From the NCBI GenBank assembly GCA_021604585.1, contig BQJG01000002.1, positions 1 through 64,000 on the forward strand: DNA of 64,000 nt, given 5' to 3'. A program made the position numbers and the translations under genes. Source of the stretch: Hyphococcus sp. Lineage in GTDB: Bacteria; Pseudomonadota; Alphaproteobacteria; Caulobacterales; Parvularculaceae. The notes under the pieces are model-generated. The model was given only the letters and a program-made list of their open reading frames with translations. It did not search any database and was not told the origin of the DNA. Below are positions 40,789 to 50,904 of this stretch, in pieces (positions within the stretch are counted from its first letter, which is position 1; the number at the start of each line of letters is the position of its first letter).

Positions 40789-42810
40789 ATGAGTTCGGCG
40801 ACGACACAATCGGGCGGCACGGGAAATCTGGTGACAGCGCTGGAGCAGGGCGCTCAATTGCTCGAGCAGTCGCCGAAACACGCCGCCGCGCAGGCTGAAG
40901 CGATCCTGAAAGCGATCCCCGGCCAGCGCGACGCGCGGCTGTTGCTTGCGGCGGCCCAGCGCCGTCAGGGCGACGCAAAGGGCGCGCTCGCCACTGTCGA
41001 ACAGATGATCGGCGAAGACGCCAGCTGGGCCGAGGCCCATCATGAGATGGGGCTCATTCTCGGCGCGCTGGGGCAGGGCAAGGCGGCGGTGCGCTCGCTT
41101 GAACGCGCGCTGGCGCTCAAGGGTGACCTTACCAATATCTGGCGCGCGCTCGGCGATCAGTTGACGCTGGCCGGCGACGAAGAAGGCGCTGCGAAAGCTT
41201 ACTCGCGCCACATCACCTCGACCGCGAAAGATCCGAAACTGCTTGAAGCCGCTGACGCGCTGGCGCAAAACGACATCCCTGTCGCCGAACGGCTGCTGAA
41301 ACAATATTTACACCAGCATCCAACCGATGTGACCGCGATCCGCATGCTCGCCGAACTGGCGGCGCGGATCGGGCGCTATCAGGATGCGGAGCATTTGCTC
41401 GAGCGCTGCCTTGAACTGGCGCCGAGTTTTTCCGCTGCCCGGCACAATCTCGGCATCATCCAGCTGCGTCTGGGCAAACCGGGCGCCGCCTGCGAAGCGT
41501 CGGAAATCTTGCTGAAGAACGATCCGAACAATCCGAGCTACCGAGTCCTCTACGCGGCGGCGCTGGTGCGCATTGGCGAATACGATAAAGCGATTGATTG
41601 CTACCAGATCGTGCTGAAGGAATATCCGCGCCAGGCGAAGTCATGGATGAGCTTCGGCCATGCGCTGAAAACCGTTGGCCGCACGTCCGAGGCAATCGAC
41701 GCCTATCGCAAGAGTACGGATATTTCTCCGCAATTGGGTGAAGCCTATTGGAGTCTGGCGAATCTGAAAACCTTCAAGTTTTCGGACGCCGACATCGAGA
41801 CCATCCGTGCGCAGTTGGAGCGTTCCGATCTTGAAAATGACGACCGTCTGCATCTGCATTTCGCGCTCGGCAAGGCGCTCGAAGACGCCAAGCAATATGA
41901 AGAATCTTTCCAGCACTATGTAAAGGGCAACGCGCTGCGAAAAGACGATCAGTCATTCGATGGATCGGAAAACTATGTACGGCTCGAACGCACCAAAGCG
42001 GTGCTGACGCCGCAGCTATTTGCTGAAAAGGGCGGGCAGGGCTGCGACGCTTCTGATCCGATCTTTGTGCTCGGCATGCCGCGCGCAGGATCGACCTTGA
42101 TCGAGCAAATCCTGTCGAGTCACAGTCAGGTCGAAGGCACGATGGAGCTGGCGGATGTTATCGCCATCGCGCAACGGCTCGGCGGCAACGCCAAACGCCG
42201 TGACAAATCGAATTATCCTGAAGTCATCACCAGCCTTGGCGAGGCGCAGCTAAAAGAACTGGGCGCGGAATATATTGAACGCACGCGTATTCAGCGCAAA
42301 ACGAACAGCCCGTATTTTATCGACAAGATGCCAAACAATTTCATGCATGTTGGCTTGATCCATCTGATCCTGCCTAATGCGAAAATTATCGATGCGCGCC
42401 GTCACCCGATGGCGTGTTGTTTTTCCGGGTTCAAACAACATTTCGCCAAGGGGCAGGGGTTCTCTTATGGGTTGGAGCGGATCGGCAATTACTACCGGGA
42501 CTACGTCCTTTTGATGAAACATTTCGACGAAGTTGCGCCGGGCGTCGTCCACAGGGTCATCTATGAAGAGATGGTCGCCGATCCGGAAACCCAGATCCGG
42601 GCTTTGCTCGATCATTGCGGCCTGCCGTTTGAGGAAGCCTGCCTCAATTTCCATGAGACCGAACGGGCCGTCCGGACCGCCAGTTCCGAACAGGTCCGCC
42701 AGCCGATTTACAAAGGCGGCGTCGATCAATGGGTGAATTACGAGCCATGGCTGGATGAGCTGAAAACGGCGCTGGGCGATGTGCTGCCGGCCTATCCAAA
42801 GGCCCCATGA
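40789..42810 (+). CDS. TPR-repeat protein fused to a sulfotransferase domain
   Basis: The 673-residue protein has an N-terminal array of tetratricopeptide repeats (about residues 35-400, e.g. LGLILGALGQGKAAVRSLER-type units). The C-terminal sulfotransferase domain has the 5'-phosphosulfate loop GMPRAGSTLIEQILSSH near residue 430. Such TPR-sulfotransferases are common in marine Alphaproteobacteria and may sulfate surface or peptide substrates; the acceptor is unknown. The start at 40789 is preferred over 40732 because the upstream 19 residues have no family character. Its ribosome-binding site is weak. Confidence 0.87.
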   Translation: MSSATTQSGGTGNLVTALEQGAQLLEQSPKHAAAQAEAILKAIPGQRDARLLLAAAQRRQGDAKGALATVEQMIGEDASWAEAHHEMGLILGALGQGKAAVRSLERALALKGDLTNIWRALGDQLTLAGDEEGAAKAYSRHITSTAKDPKLLEAADALAQNDIPVAERLLKQYLHQHPTDVTAIRMLAELAARIGRYQDAEHLLERCLELAPSFSAARHNLGIIQLRLGKPGAACEASEILLKNDPNNPSYRVLYAAALVRIGEYDKAIDCYQIVLKEYPRQAKSWMSFGHALKTVGRTSEAIDAYRKSTDISPQLGEAYWSLANLKTFKFSDADIETIRAQLERSDLENDDRLHLHFALGKALEDAKQYEESFQHYVKGNALRKDDQSFDGSENYVRLERTKAVLTPQLFAEKGGQGCDASDPIFVLGMPRAGSTLIEQILSSHSQVEGTMELADVIAIAQRLGGNAKRRDKSNYPEVITSLGEAQLKELGAEYIERTRIQRKTNSPYFIDKMPNNFMHVGLIHLILPNAKIIDARRHPMACCFSGFKQHFAKGQGFSYGLERIGNYYRDYVLLMKHFDEVAPGVVHRVIYEEMVADPETQIRALLDHCGLPFEEACLNFHETERAVRTASSEQVRQPIYKGGVDQWVNYEPWLDELKTALGDVLPAYPKAP

Positions 42811-42820
42811 GTCCCATTTT

Positions 42821-42829
42821 TGCTATAAT
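42821..42829 (+). promoter_or_regulatory. Extended -10 promoter element upstream of the TonB receptor
   Basis: TGCTATAAT is an exact extended -10 (TGnTATAAT). It lies 11 bases after the sulfotransferase stop and about 220 bases before the receptor start. No clear -35 is seen. The 239-base gap otherwise holds no gene. Confidence 0.4.
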
Positions 42830-43049
42830 AACATTCCCGTTGACTATGAAATGGCGATATTCTTCTAATCCATAGGCGCTGATTGGCAACACTCGCCAGC
42901 AATATGGCTCGCTTCACCGCAGGCGCATTGCCCATTCGCGCCGGTTCATAATAGCGTCACACTTAACAATCCCGGCGAGGGGGTGGCGGCGGCTTTGGCT
43001 GTCGGCATTCGGGGCGGGACCAGGGCAAAACAACAAGAGTGGTGACGAA

Positions 43050-45443
43050 ATGAAAAACATGACCTCAGGAATGAATTTCTTGGGCCCCCGGCCAGTATTG
43101 AAGACAGCGCTGCTTGCCTCTTCCATGTGGACAGGCATGGCGGGCATGGCGTTCGCGCAAGGTGATCGCGACACGATTGTTGTGACCGCGCAAAAGCGCG
43201 AACAGAACATTCAGGATGTTCCGATTTCCATCATTGCGATCGGTACGGAAAAACTTGAGCAGCTCGAAGTGTCTTCATTCGACGACTACGCCAAGTACCT
43301 TCCTTCGGTGACGTTCCAGTCGACCTCTCCAAACGCAACCTCGGTCTATATGCGCGGCGTTGTTTCCGGCGGCGACGGCAACCACTCTGCGTCGCTGCCT
43401 TCAGTGGGCGTCTATCTCGACGAACAGCCGGTCACCACCATTCTCGGCTTCCTGCCGGTTCACATTTATGACATTGAGCGCGTCGAAGCGCTCGCAGGAC
43501 CGCAAGGCACGCTGTTCGGCGCCTCATCGCAAGCGGGCACGCTTCGCATCATTACCAACAAGCCGAAGATCGGCGAGTTTGAAGCCGGCTTCGATGTTGA
43601 AGTGAATACGAAGGCCGATGGCGAGCCGGGCTATCAGTTAGAGGGATACGTCAACCAGCCAATCAGCGACAACATCGCCGCGCGTCTTGTCGGCTGGTAT
43701 GTGAAAGATGGCGGCTATATCGACAACGTGCTCGACAGCCGGACTTTCCCGTCTTCCGGCATCACAAAAACAAACGCGGCGCTGGTTGAAGACAACTTCA
43801 ATGATGGCGTGACTTATGGCGCGCGTCTGGCGTTGAAGATCGACCTCAACGAAAACTGGACAGCGACGCCGACTCTTCTGGGGCAAAAGTCCGACTATGG
43901 CGGCCGCAACACGTTCGATCCAAAACTCGGTGATCTCAATGCGGGCCGCTTCTTCGATGAACAGAACGAAGACCGCTTCTTCCAGGCCGCGCTGACGGTT
44001 GAAGGAAAAGTCGGCAACTTCGATCTCACCTATGCCGGCGCCTATCTGAAGCGCCAGATCGACTCCTTCTCGGACTATACCGATTACGCCTACTACTATG
44101 ATGTGTTGTACGGCTATGGCGTCTATTTCTTCGACGACATGTACAATTTGATCGACCCGTCGCAGACCTATCAAGGTGATGACAGCTTCGCGAAATACTC
44201 CAACGAAATTCGTATCTCATCCCCGCAAGACAAGCGCATACGCGCCGTGGCGGGATTCTTCCAGAACCACCAGACCCATTACATTCATCAGCAATATGTC
44301 GTTGCGGGGATGGGGTCTTTGTATGAAGTCACCGACCACGAAGACACGATCTGGCTGACGGAGCAAAAACGCACCGATCGCGACCTCGCACTCTTTACCG
44401 AGGTCGAGTTCGACATCACGGACCGCCTGACCTTTATTGGCGGCGTGCGCGGCTATAAATACAAGAACTCGCTGCAAGGCTTCTTCGGCTATAGCGCCAA
44501 TTTCTCCAGCCGAACCGGGGAGGCGGCGTGTTTCGGGCCTGCGATTGTACCAGGCTCTCCGTGTACGAACCTGGATCGTACAGTCAGCGATTATGGCGAG
44601 ACGCATAAACTGAGTCTCACCTATGAAGTCCTTGACGACAAAATGGTCTACTTCACCTACTCGACCGGCTTCCGGCCTGGCGGCGTGAACCGTCGAGGGA
44701 CTTTGCCGCCTTATCTTGCGGATAATTTGCGCAATCTCGAAGTCGGCGTGAAGACCTCATGGGCGGACAATCGTCTAGTCCTCAATGCCGCCGCTTTCAC
44801 GCAAAAGTGGAATGACTTCCAATTCCCGCTGCTTGGGCAAAACGGACTGACCGAAATTCAGAACGCGGCGCAGGCGGAAATCAAAGGCATTGAGGTTGAT
44901 GTGTTGTTGCGGCCCTGGGAAGGCTTTACCATCAACGGCGCGGTGTCTGTAATCGACGCGAAGCTTGCAGCGGATTATTGCGGCTTCTTCGACTTCAATA
45001 CGGGCGGTCCGGCGACGGTTTGTCCGCAAGCCGTTGACGATCCAATGACCGATCCGGATGAAACGTCACTGCCGCAGGCTTTGTCGGGAACACGTCTGCC
45101 GGTTGTGCCTGACTTCAAAGGCTCGCTGACAGCGCGCTGGGAATTCCCGGTCGGGCAGTTAACGGGTCACCTTCAAGGTTCCGTCAGCGGACAGACGGAA
45201 TCGGCGGCGGGCGTTACGGACGCGGATGTTGCGACCCTTGGGCCGCAGCCCGGTTATGCGGTGTTCGATTTTAGCGCGGGCATTCACGCAGACGATTGGG
45301 AACTGGTGGCCTATATCGCCAACGCGTCGGATGAACGTGCGCGTCAGCTCAATCTCGTCGCTTGCGGCGTGTGCGGCAGCCGCGTTCAGTATGGCGTAAA
45401 CCAGCCTCGCACTATCGGCCTTCGCTTCGGAAAAGATTTCTGA
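43050..45443 (+). CDS. TonB-dependent outer-membrane receptor
   Basis: The 797-residue protein has a signal peptide ending near GMAFAQ, then the plug domain (TIVVTAQKREQNIQDVPISI) with a TonB-box-like start. The barrel ends in RTIGLRFGKDF, with a C-terminal Phe typical of outer-membrane barrels. The QKREQNIQDVPI form is common in receptors of sphingomonad and Caulobacter-type bacteria, which import diverse organic substrates. The substrate is unknown, but the catabolic genes downstream suggest peptides or amines. A strong terminator follows, so it is transcribed alone. Confidence 0.93.
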   Translation: MKNMTSGMNFLGPRPVLKTALLASSMWTGMAGMAFAQGDRDTIVVTAQKREQNIQDVPISIIAIGTEKLEQLEVSSFDDYAKYLPSVTFQSTSPNATSVYMRGVVSGGDGNHSASLPSVGVYLDEQPVTTILGFLPVHIYDIERVEALAGPQGTLFGASSQAGTLRIITNKPKIGEFEAGFDVEVNTKADGEPGYQLEGYVNQPISDNIAARLVGWYVKDGGYIDNVLDSRTFPSSGITKTNAALVEDNFNDGVTYGARLALKIDLNENWTATPTLLGQKSDYGGRNTFDPKLGDLNAGRFFDEQNEDRFFQAALTVEGKVGNFDLTYAGAYLKRQIDSFSDYTDYAYYYDVLYGYGVYFFDDMYNLIDPSQTYQGDDSFAKYSNEIRISSPQDKRIRAVAGFFQNHQTHYIHQQYVVAGMGSLYEVTDHEDTIWLTEQKRTDRDLALFTEVEFDITDRLTFIGGVRGYKYKNSLQGFFGYSANFSSRTGEAACFGPAIVPGSPCTNLDRTVSDYGETHKLSLTYEVLDDKMVYFTYSTGFRPGGVNRRGTLPPYLADNLRNLEVGVKTSWADNRLVLNAAAFTQKWNDFQFPLLGQNGLTEIQNAAQAEIKGIEVDVLLRPWEGFTINGAVSVIDAKLAADYCGFFDFNTGGPATVCPQAVDDPMTDPDETSLPQALSGTRLPVVPDFKGSLTARWEFPVGQLTGHLQGSVSGQTESAAGVTDADVATLGPQPGYAVFDFSAGIHADDWELVAYIANASDERARQLNLVACGVCGSRVQYGVNQPRTIGLRFGKDF

Positions 45444-45469
45444 GGCAAGTTCCGTTGAGCTAAGCATTG

Positions 45470-45503
45470 AAAGCCGGTGCGCGAAAAGCGCGCCGGCTTT
45501 TTT
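45470..45503 (+). terminator. Rho-independent terminator after the TonB receptor
   Basis: A 13-base stem (AAAGCCGGTGCGC at 45470-45482 with GCGCGCCGGCTTT at 45488-45500, one T-G pair) closes a GAAAA loop and is followed by more T. It ends 60 bases after the receptor stop. Confidence 0.9.
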
Positions 45504-45561
45504 ATCGGTGATGATTGTGACGAATTCCTGTCATCCATGATCCGAAACCTCTGGAAACAAT

Positions 45562-46902
45562 ATGGTCAACATTGCAGCGTCTCCCGCCAAGCCAAAACGA
45601 CTGCTTGGCTTTTGGATGACGACCGCGCTCGTCGTCGGCAATATGATCGGCTCTGGTGTCTTTCTGCTTCCCGCCGCCTTGGCGCCGTTTGGCTGGAGCG
45701 CCGTGGCGGGCTGGCTGTTGACCATTGCCGGCGGGATTTGTCTGGCGGCGGTGTTCGCAGCGCTCGCCCGGACGTTTCCGCGCGCCGGCGGGCCTTACGC
45801 CTATGCGCGCGAAGCCTTTGGTCCGGCGCCGGCTTTTATGGTCGCGTGGAGCTACTGGATTTCGATCTGGGTCGGCAACGCCGCCGTGGCGACGGGGGCG
45901 GTCAGCTATCTCAGCGTCTTCTTCCCGCAGATCGCTGAGATCACCGGTCTGCATGCTTTGGTGACATGCAGTTCAATCTGGCTGCTGACGGCGATTAACT
46001 GTCGCGGCGCCGTGCTGGCCGGTTCGGTGCAGTTGGTCACAACGGTTTTAAAAATCATGCCGTTGCTTGCGGTGATCTTGCTCGCGGCGTTTGTCTTGTC
46101 TGGCGCCGGAGAGACAAAGGCGTCGCTGCCGCCCTTTGCCGGGTTTTCGGATCTGAAACTGGCCAGCATTACGGCTGCGGCGACGCTTACATTGTGGGCG
46201 CTGCTTGGTCTTGAATCGGCGACGGTTCCTGCCGAACATGTTCATGACCCGGCGCGCACGATCCCGCGCGCGACCATGGCGGGCATGCTCCTCGCCGGCG
46301 TGATTTATCTCTTTTCCTGTTCTGCGGTGATCCTGCTATTGCCAGCCGAACAGGTCGCGAACTCCAACGCGCCGTTTGCCGACTTTGTCGGAACATATCT
46401 CAATACCGGCAGCGGCCAGCTGATTGCCTTATTCGCGGCGATCAGCGGGTTTGGCGCGCTGAATGGCTGGATCATGGTGCAAGGGGAGCTGCCTTTCGCC
46501 ATGGCCAAGGGCGGCGTATTTCCGCGCGCGCTGGCGAAGGAATCGAAACGCGGCCTGCCGGTGCGCGCGCATATCGTCTCTAGCCTGTTGCTCACCATTG
46601 TCGTGATGCTCAACTATTCCAAGTCGATGGCGGAGTTGTTCACGTTTGTGGTGCTGCTATCGACGACAGCATCGCTGTTCATGTTTTTCGCGAGCGCGCT
46701 GTCAGCGCTTCAATTACAGCGCGCCGGCAAACTAAAGTCCTCGCCACTCCTTCTCGCCGCCGCTATGTCCGCCGTCATTTACGCCATCTGGACAATATAT
46801 GGCGCAGGCGGCGAAGCCGTCACCTGGGGAGTCGGGCTCTTATTCGCCGGCCTGCCGGTATATCTGTTTACGCGCTGGCAGAACGCAGCCAAAGGCGGCT
46901 GA
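45562..46902 (+). CDS. APC-family amino acid permease
   Basis: The 446-residue membrane protein has about 12 helices. The N-terminal signature VVGNMIGSGVFLLPAALAPF is the substrate-binding helix 1 of APC transporters, and PRAGGPYAYAREAFG is the helix 2-3 region. It should import an amino acid or amine, or exchange it. Substrate unknown. GGAAA lies before the start. It converges with the M20 peptidase gene with no gap: the two stop codons abut, and a GGCGGC/GCCGCC hairpin (46894-46914) spans them. Confidence 0.9.
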   Translation: MVNIAASPAKPKRLLGFWMTTALVVGNMIGSGVFLLPAALAPFGWSAVAGWLLTIAGGICLAAVFAALARTFPRAGGPYAYAREAFGPAPAFMVAWSYWISIWVGNAAVATGAVSYLSVFFPQIAEITGLHALVTCSSIWLLTAINCRGAVLAGSVQLVTTVLKIMPLLAVILLAAFVLSGAGETKASLPPFAGFSDLKLASITAAATLTLWALLGLESATVPAEHVHDPARTIPRATMAGMLLAGVIYLFSCSAVILLLPAEQVANSNAPFADFVGTYLNTGSGQLIALFAAISGFGALNGWIMVQGELPFAMAKGGVFPRALAKESKRGLPVRAHIVSSLLLTIVVMLNYSKSMAELFTFVVLLSTTASLFMFFASALSALQLQRAGKLKSSPLLLAAAMSAVIYAIWTIYGAGGEAVTWGVGLLFAGLPVYLFTRWQNAAKGG

Positions 46903-48300
46903 TTATTCGCCGCCCGCAAGCGTCGTCAAAATCGTATGCCAATGATCGAGCGCGCCATCGACCGCCGCCTCTGGCGTGCGCTCATTGAGGCCGTGGGCGA
47001 ACATATCGCCGGGCTTCATAAAGATGCCGGAGACGCCGTAGGAGTCGACGCCCTTTGCGCGGAAATACAAACTGTCTGACGCGCCGGCTGACATTTCCGG
47101 CACAATGGAGACATCCGGATAGCGACGGTCCAGCGCCTTGCGCACGGCGCCGACAACATCATCGCGCAGCGGCGAGGCGTCGGAGTAAAACACAGGATCG
47201 CGCAATTCGACCTTCGCATCTGGATTATCGATCAACGCAACTAGTTTCGCCTGCACATCCGCCGGATCAACGCCCGGAAAGATGCGGCAATTGACGTTCA
47301 TTTCCGCGCGCTGGGGCAAGGCGTTGAGCGCATGCCCGCCATCCAGCATGGTTGCGATGCAGGTCGTGCGAAGCTGGCCGACATATTCAGGATGCGATGA
47401 AAGCTCTTTAATCGCCTTTCTGTCTTTTGGATTGTCTGCAAATTTGCGCATGGCCTCGCCAACCGCGCCCTCGGTTTCAAGGCCTGCCTGGCGGAATGAT
47501 TCAAGCGTGATGTCGCTCCACATCACCGGGAACTCATATTTTGAAATGTTGATGGCGGCGTTTGCGAGATCGTAGATCGCGTTATCCTTGCGTGGCAGGC
47601 TCGAATGGCCGCCAGGGTTTGTCATGGACACGGTGTAGTCCGCATAGGTCTTTTCCGCGCCTTGCAGATAATAGGCGACCGGCGTTCCATCGGGACCAAG
47701 TCCGCCGCCGCCGCCATCCGTATTCAAAACAAGCCCGGCATCCTTGAATTCTTCCGCGAGTACAGCGGTCGATTCCATTTTCGTTTCTTCATCGCCGGAG
47801 AAAACCAGAATGATGTCGCGGTTCGGCTCAAAGCCTTCTCGTTTCAGGCGCATCAAGGCTTGCGTCGCCATGACAAGACCGAATTTGTTATCGGTCGCGC
47901 CGCGGCCGAAAAGATAACCGTCTTCGCGGACCATGGTGAAGGGGTCGCGCGTCCAGTCTTTTGGATCGGCCTCGACCACATCCATATGCGCAGAAATAAG
48001 GATCGGTTTTTTCTCACCTGTTCCGCGGTAATAGGCGACGAAAGTTGCGGTGTCCTTGAAGGGGCGTATGACAATGTCATCTTTTGCAAACCCTGCCTTT
48101 TGCAACTCACTTGAAAGATATTCGGCGAAGGCGCCCATATTGCCTTGCCCCTCGACGGTGTTGAAACCAATGGCGCGTCCGAGCATTTCAATCGCCTGTT
48201 CTTTGTATTCCGGCGGCGTCAGTGTTGTTTCTTCCGCCATTACGGACAATGGGAGCGTGCTGGCGAAAAGCGAAAGAGCGGCGATGGAGACTTTGCGCAT
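46903..48300 (-). CDS. M20/M25/M40 metallopeptidase, exported
   Basis: The 465-residue zinc peptidase has a signal peptide (MRKVSIAALSLFASTLPLSV, cleavage near VMAEE). Metal-site motifs are AHMDVVEADP, GRGATDNKFG and FSGDEETKMES, and the dimerisation domain has NPGGHSSLPRKDN. M20 enzymes of this type cleave dipeptides or amidated amino acids. The start at 48300 has AAGGA upstream; a 21-residue extension is rejected because it would mask the signal peptide. It diverges from the amidohydrolase gene across 133 bases that hold both promoters. Confidence 0.92.
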   Translation of the reverse strand: MRKVSIAALSLFASTLPLSVMAEETTLTPPEYKEQAIEMLGRAIGFNTVEGQGNMGAFAEYLSSELQKAGFAKDDIVIRPFKDTATFVAYYRGTGEKKPILISAHMDVVEADPKDWTRDPFTMVREDGYLFGRGATDNKFGLVMATQALMRLKREGFEPNRDIILVFSGDEETKMESTAVLAEEFKDAGLVLNTDGGGGGLGPDGTPVAYYLQGAEKTYADYTVSMTNPGGHSSLPRKDNAIYDLANAAINISKYEFPVMWSDITLESFRQAGLETEGAVGEAMRKFADNPKDRKAIKELSSHPEYVGQLRTTCIATMLDGGHALNALPQRAEMNVNCRIFPGVDPADVQAKLVALIDNPDAKVELRDPVFYSDASPLRDDVVGAVRKALDRRYPDVSIVPEMSAGASDSLYFRAKGVDSYGVSGIFMKPGDMFAHGLNERTPEAAVDGALDHWHTILTTLAGGE

Positions 48301-48433
48301 GGGAGTTCCTTTTGCGTTATTGTCACGAGCGGCCTCACAGGTCCTTGCCCGCGCTATCGGCAAGGGGCAAGATCAAGTTGAAGACGTAGCGTTTGTATAG
48401 CGCGATTGGCGTCGTGAGAGGAGAATTTTCATC

Positions 48434-49753
48434 ATGATTCGTAAACGGCTGTTGTCGCAGAGCGCCAATGCAGGGCTGGCTATCGCAACATTCATCGCGT
48501 CTATGGGCCTTTTTGCGGGCGCCAACGCTGCGGACGTAACTTATGTCCGGGCTGGCAAGCTGATTGATGTTGAAAAGGCGGCGGTGCTGACCGATCAATT
48601 GATTCGAGTTGTGGACGGCCGGGTGGAAAGCGTCAGCGCCTTTGCCGGCGCGCCGGAGGATGGTCCGTTGACGGACTGGTCGCAATACACGGTATTGCCG
48701 GGTCTTGGCGATATGCACAGCCATTTGGTCGGCGATATACAGGGCGGTATTATCGACCCATTGCTGACAACCGGCGCCGAAGATGTGCTGGCGGGAGTCG
48801 CCAACGGCAAGAAAACCCTCTGCGCGGGCTTTACCTTCGTGCGCGATGTGGGCTCGTGGCGCGCTTTCACCGATGTGGCGCTGCGTGACGCCATTAACAA
48901 GGGATATGTGGAGGGGCCGCGCATGGCGGTTGCCGGCGGATATTTCACCATTCCTGGCGGCGGCGGCGCTCTGACGGGCCTCGCTTATGATGCAAAAGTT
49001 CCTGACGACATGACCCGCGGCGTTGTCCGCGGCGCCGATGATGCGCGCCAAAAAGCGCGCGAATTTTTGCAGCACCGCGTCGACTTATTAAAAATGATCG
49101 CAACTGGCGCTGTGTTGACGGTTGGGACAGATCCGGGTCTGCCGGAATTGTCTGAAGCGGAGATGAAAGCGATTGTCGATGAGGCAAACCGCTATGGCAA
49201 GAAAGTCGCCGCTCACGCCCACGGCGCGGAAGGCGCCAAGATGGCGGTGCGCGCTGGCGCGGCTTCGATTGAACATGGCTCGCTGCTCGACGATGAAGCG
49301 TTGCGGATGATGAAATCGCGTGGCGTTTTTCTGGTCGCCGACATCTATAATGGCGATTACATCGACGAAGTTGGAACCGCCGAACATTGGCCAGAAGAAA
49401 CCATGCAGAAAAATCGCGACACAACCGACACCCAGCGCGAAGTTTTTCAAAAAGCGGTGAAGATGGGCGTGAAAATCGCCTATGGCACCGATAGCGGGGT
49501 TTATCCGCATGGCGATAACGCAAAACAAATGCCGTACATGGTGCGTTACGGCATGGCGCCCATGCGCGCAATCCAGTCGGCGACCTTGCACGCCGCCGAA
49601 CTGATTGGCTGGAGCAAGGATGTCGGCGCCGTTTCGCCCGGACATTTTGCAGATATGATTGCGGTTGACGGCGATCCGCTCGACGACATTACAATCTTGT
49701 CTGACATTAAAGGCGTCATCAAAGGCGGCGCGCCGGCGCGCGCCTGCGAATAG
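48434..49753 (+). CDS. Amidohydrolase-family metal-dependent hydrolase (Xaa-Pro dipeptidase-like), exported
   Basis: The 439-residue protein has a signal peptide (cleavage near GANAAD) and the amidohydrolase TIM barrel. Metal-site motifs are DMHSHLVGD, VAAHAHGAEG, SIEHGSLLDDE and YGTDSGVYPHGD. The closing SPGHFADMIAVDGDPL is typical. Relatives are prolidase-like or imidazolonepropionase-like enzymes that hydrolyse dipeptides or cyclic amides. It forms an operon with the P1 peptidase, which starts 12 bases later after GGAGAGAG. Confidence 0.9.
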   Translation: MIRKRLLSQSANAGLAIATFIASMGLFAGANAADVTYVRAGKLIDVEKAAVLTDQLIRVVDGRVESVSAFAGAPEDGPLTDWSQYTVLPGLGDMHSHLVGDIQGGIIDPLLTTGAEDVLAGVANGKKTLCAGFTFVRDVGSWRAFTDVALRDAINKGYVEGPRMAVAGGYFTIPGGGGALTGLAYDAKVPDDMTRGVVRGADDARQKAREFLQHRVDLLKMIATGAVLTVGTDPGLPELSEAEMKAIVDEANRYGKKVAAHAHGAEGAKMAVRAGAASIEHGSLLDDEALRMMKSRGVFLVADIYNGDYIDEVGTAEHWPEETMQKNRDTTDTQREVFQKAVKMGVKIAYGTDSGVYPHGDNAKQMPYMVRYGMAPMRAIQSATLHAAELIGWSKDVGAVSPGHFADMIAVDGDPLDDITILSDIKGVIKGGAPARACE

Positions 49754-49764
49754 GAGAGAGAGCG

Positions 49765-50904
49765 ATGCGTGGTGTTCTTGCATTTGTGTTTGTTTTGTTG
49801 GCGGGCGCCGCTTACGCCGAAAACGCGCCGCGCGCGCGTGACATTGGCGTTCCGTTTTCGGGAACGCCGGGACCGTTAAACGCGATCACCGATGTGGCTG
49901 GCGTAACGGTTGGTCATGAGACCATCATGCGCGATCTTCGCGGCGGCCATGCTGTACGGACAGGTGTCACCGCGATCCTGCCGCGTGGCGACAAAACGCT
50001 GGACCGCGCCGTCTTTGGCGGTTTTTTTGCACTCAACGGCAATGGAGAGATGACAGGCACGCACTGGATCGAAGAATCCGGATTCCTTGAAGGGCCGGTG
50101 ATGATCACCAATACGCACAGCATCGGCGCCGTGCATGAAGGTGCGATCAAATGGCGGGTCGCCCAGGCCGGCCCCGATTCAACAGGCTACTGGTGGTCGC
50201 TGCCGGTGGTGGCGGAAACCTGGGACGGGCATCTGAACGACATCAATGGTTTTCACGTCACGGATAAACATGCTGCGCGCGCTATCGAAAAAGCGAAGGC
50301 GGGTCCCGTCGCAGAGGGCAATGTCGGCGGCGGCACCGGGATGATCTGTCACGAATTCAAATGCGGCATCGGCACGTCGTCGCGGATAGTGACGATGAGG
50401 GGCGGTGAATACACGGTCGGCGTGCTGGTGCAGGCGAATTACGGCGCGCGCAGCGAATTGAGGATTGCGGGCGCGCCTGTTGGAAAGCATCTGACGGAAA
50501 ACCTTGCCTATGACGAACCGCAAGGCGATACCGGCTCGATCATTATCGTCGTCGCAACGGACGCGCCCTTGCTGCCGCAGCAATTGAAGCGCGTCGCCAA
50601 ACGAGCATCGCTCGGTCTGGGGCGCATGGGCAGCTACGCCGGGAACGGTTCGGGGGATATCTTCATCGCATTCTCGACCGCAGAGATGACCGATCAGGGT
50701 GGCGGGCTGTGGGGCGTGTCGAAACTGGACAACGACATTCTTGACCCTGTGTTTCTGGCGACAGCGGACGCAACAGAAGAGGCGATCGTCAACGCGATGG
50801 TCGCTGCGCGTGACATGACGGGCGATCTTGGCCATCGCGCCGTCGCCATCGATCATGAAGAGCTGCGCGCCGTGCTGAAGCAATATGGGCGGCTGGCGGA
50901 GTAG
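49765..50904 (+). CDS. P1-family self-processing aminopeptidase (DmpA/BapA type), exported
   Basis: The 379-residue protein has a signal peptide ending in AAYAEN and then the family start DIGVPFSGTPGPLNAITDV. Family members cut themselves into two chains before a nucleophilic Ser. Here that Ser is most likely Ser258 in DTGSIIIVVATDAPL. DmpA releases N-terminal D- or L-residues, and BapA relatives release N-terminal beta-amino acids from peptides. NVGGGTGM and GNGSGDIFIAFST are further conserved boxes. It is co-transcribed with the amidohydrolase. Whether it prefers beta-peptides cannot be read from the sequence. Confidence 0.9.
   Translation: MRGVLAFVFVLLAGAAYAENAPRARDIGVPFSGTPGPLNAITDVAGVTVGHETIMRDLRGGHAVRTGVTAILPRGDKTLDRAVFGGFFALNGNGEMTGTHWIEESGFLEGPVMITNTHSIGAVHEGAIKWRVAQAGPDSTGYWWSLPVVAETWDGHLNDINGFHVTDKHAARAIEKAKAGPVAEGNVGGGTGMICHEFKCGIGTSSRIVTMRGGEYTVGVLVQANYGARSELRIAGAPVGKHLTENLAYDEPQGDTGSIIIVVATDAPLLPQQLKRVAKRASLGLGRMGSYAGNGSGDIFIAFSTAEMTDQGGGLWGVSKLDNDILDPVFLATADATEEAIVNAMVAARDMTGDLGHRAVAIDHEELRAVLKQYGRLAE

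Noticed and set aside
45477..45938. Plus-strand open frame over the TonB terminator and the permease start
   Set aside because: It runs through a strong terminator and out of frame through the APC permease, whose helix 1 motif is intact.
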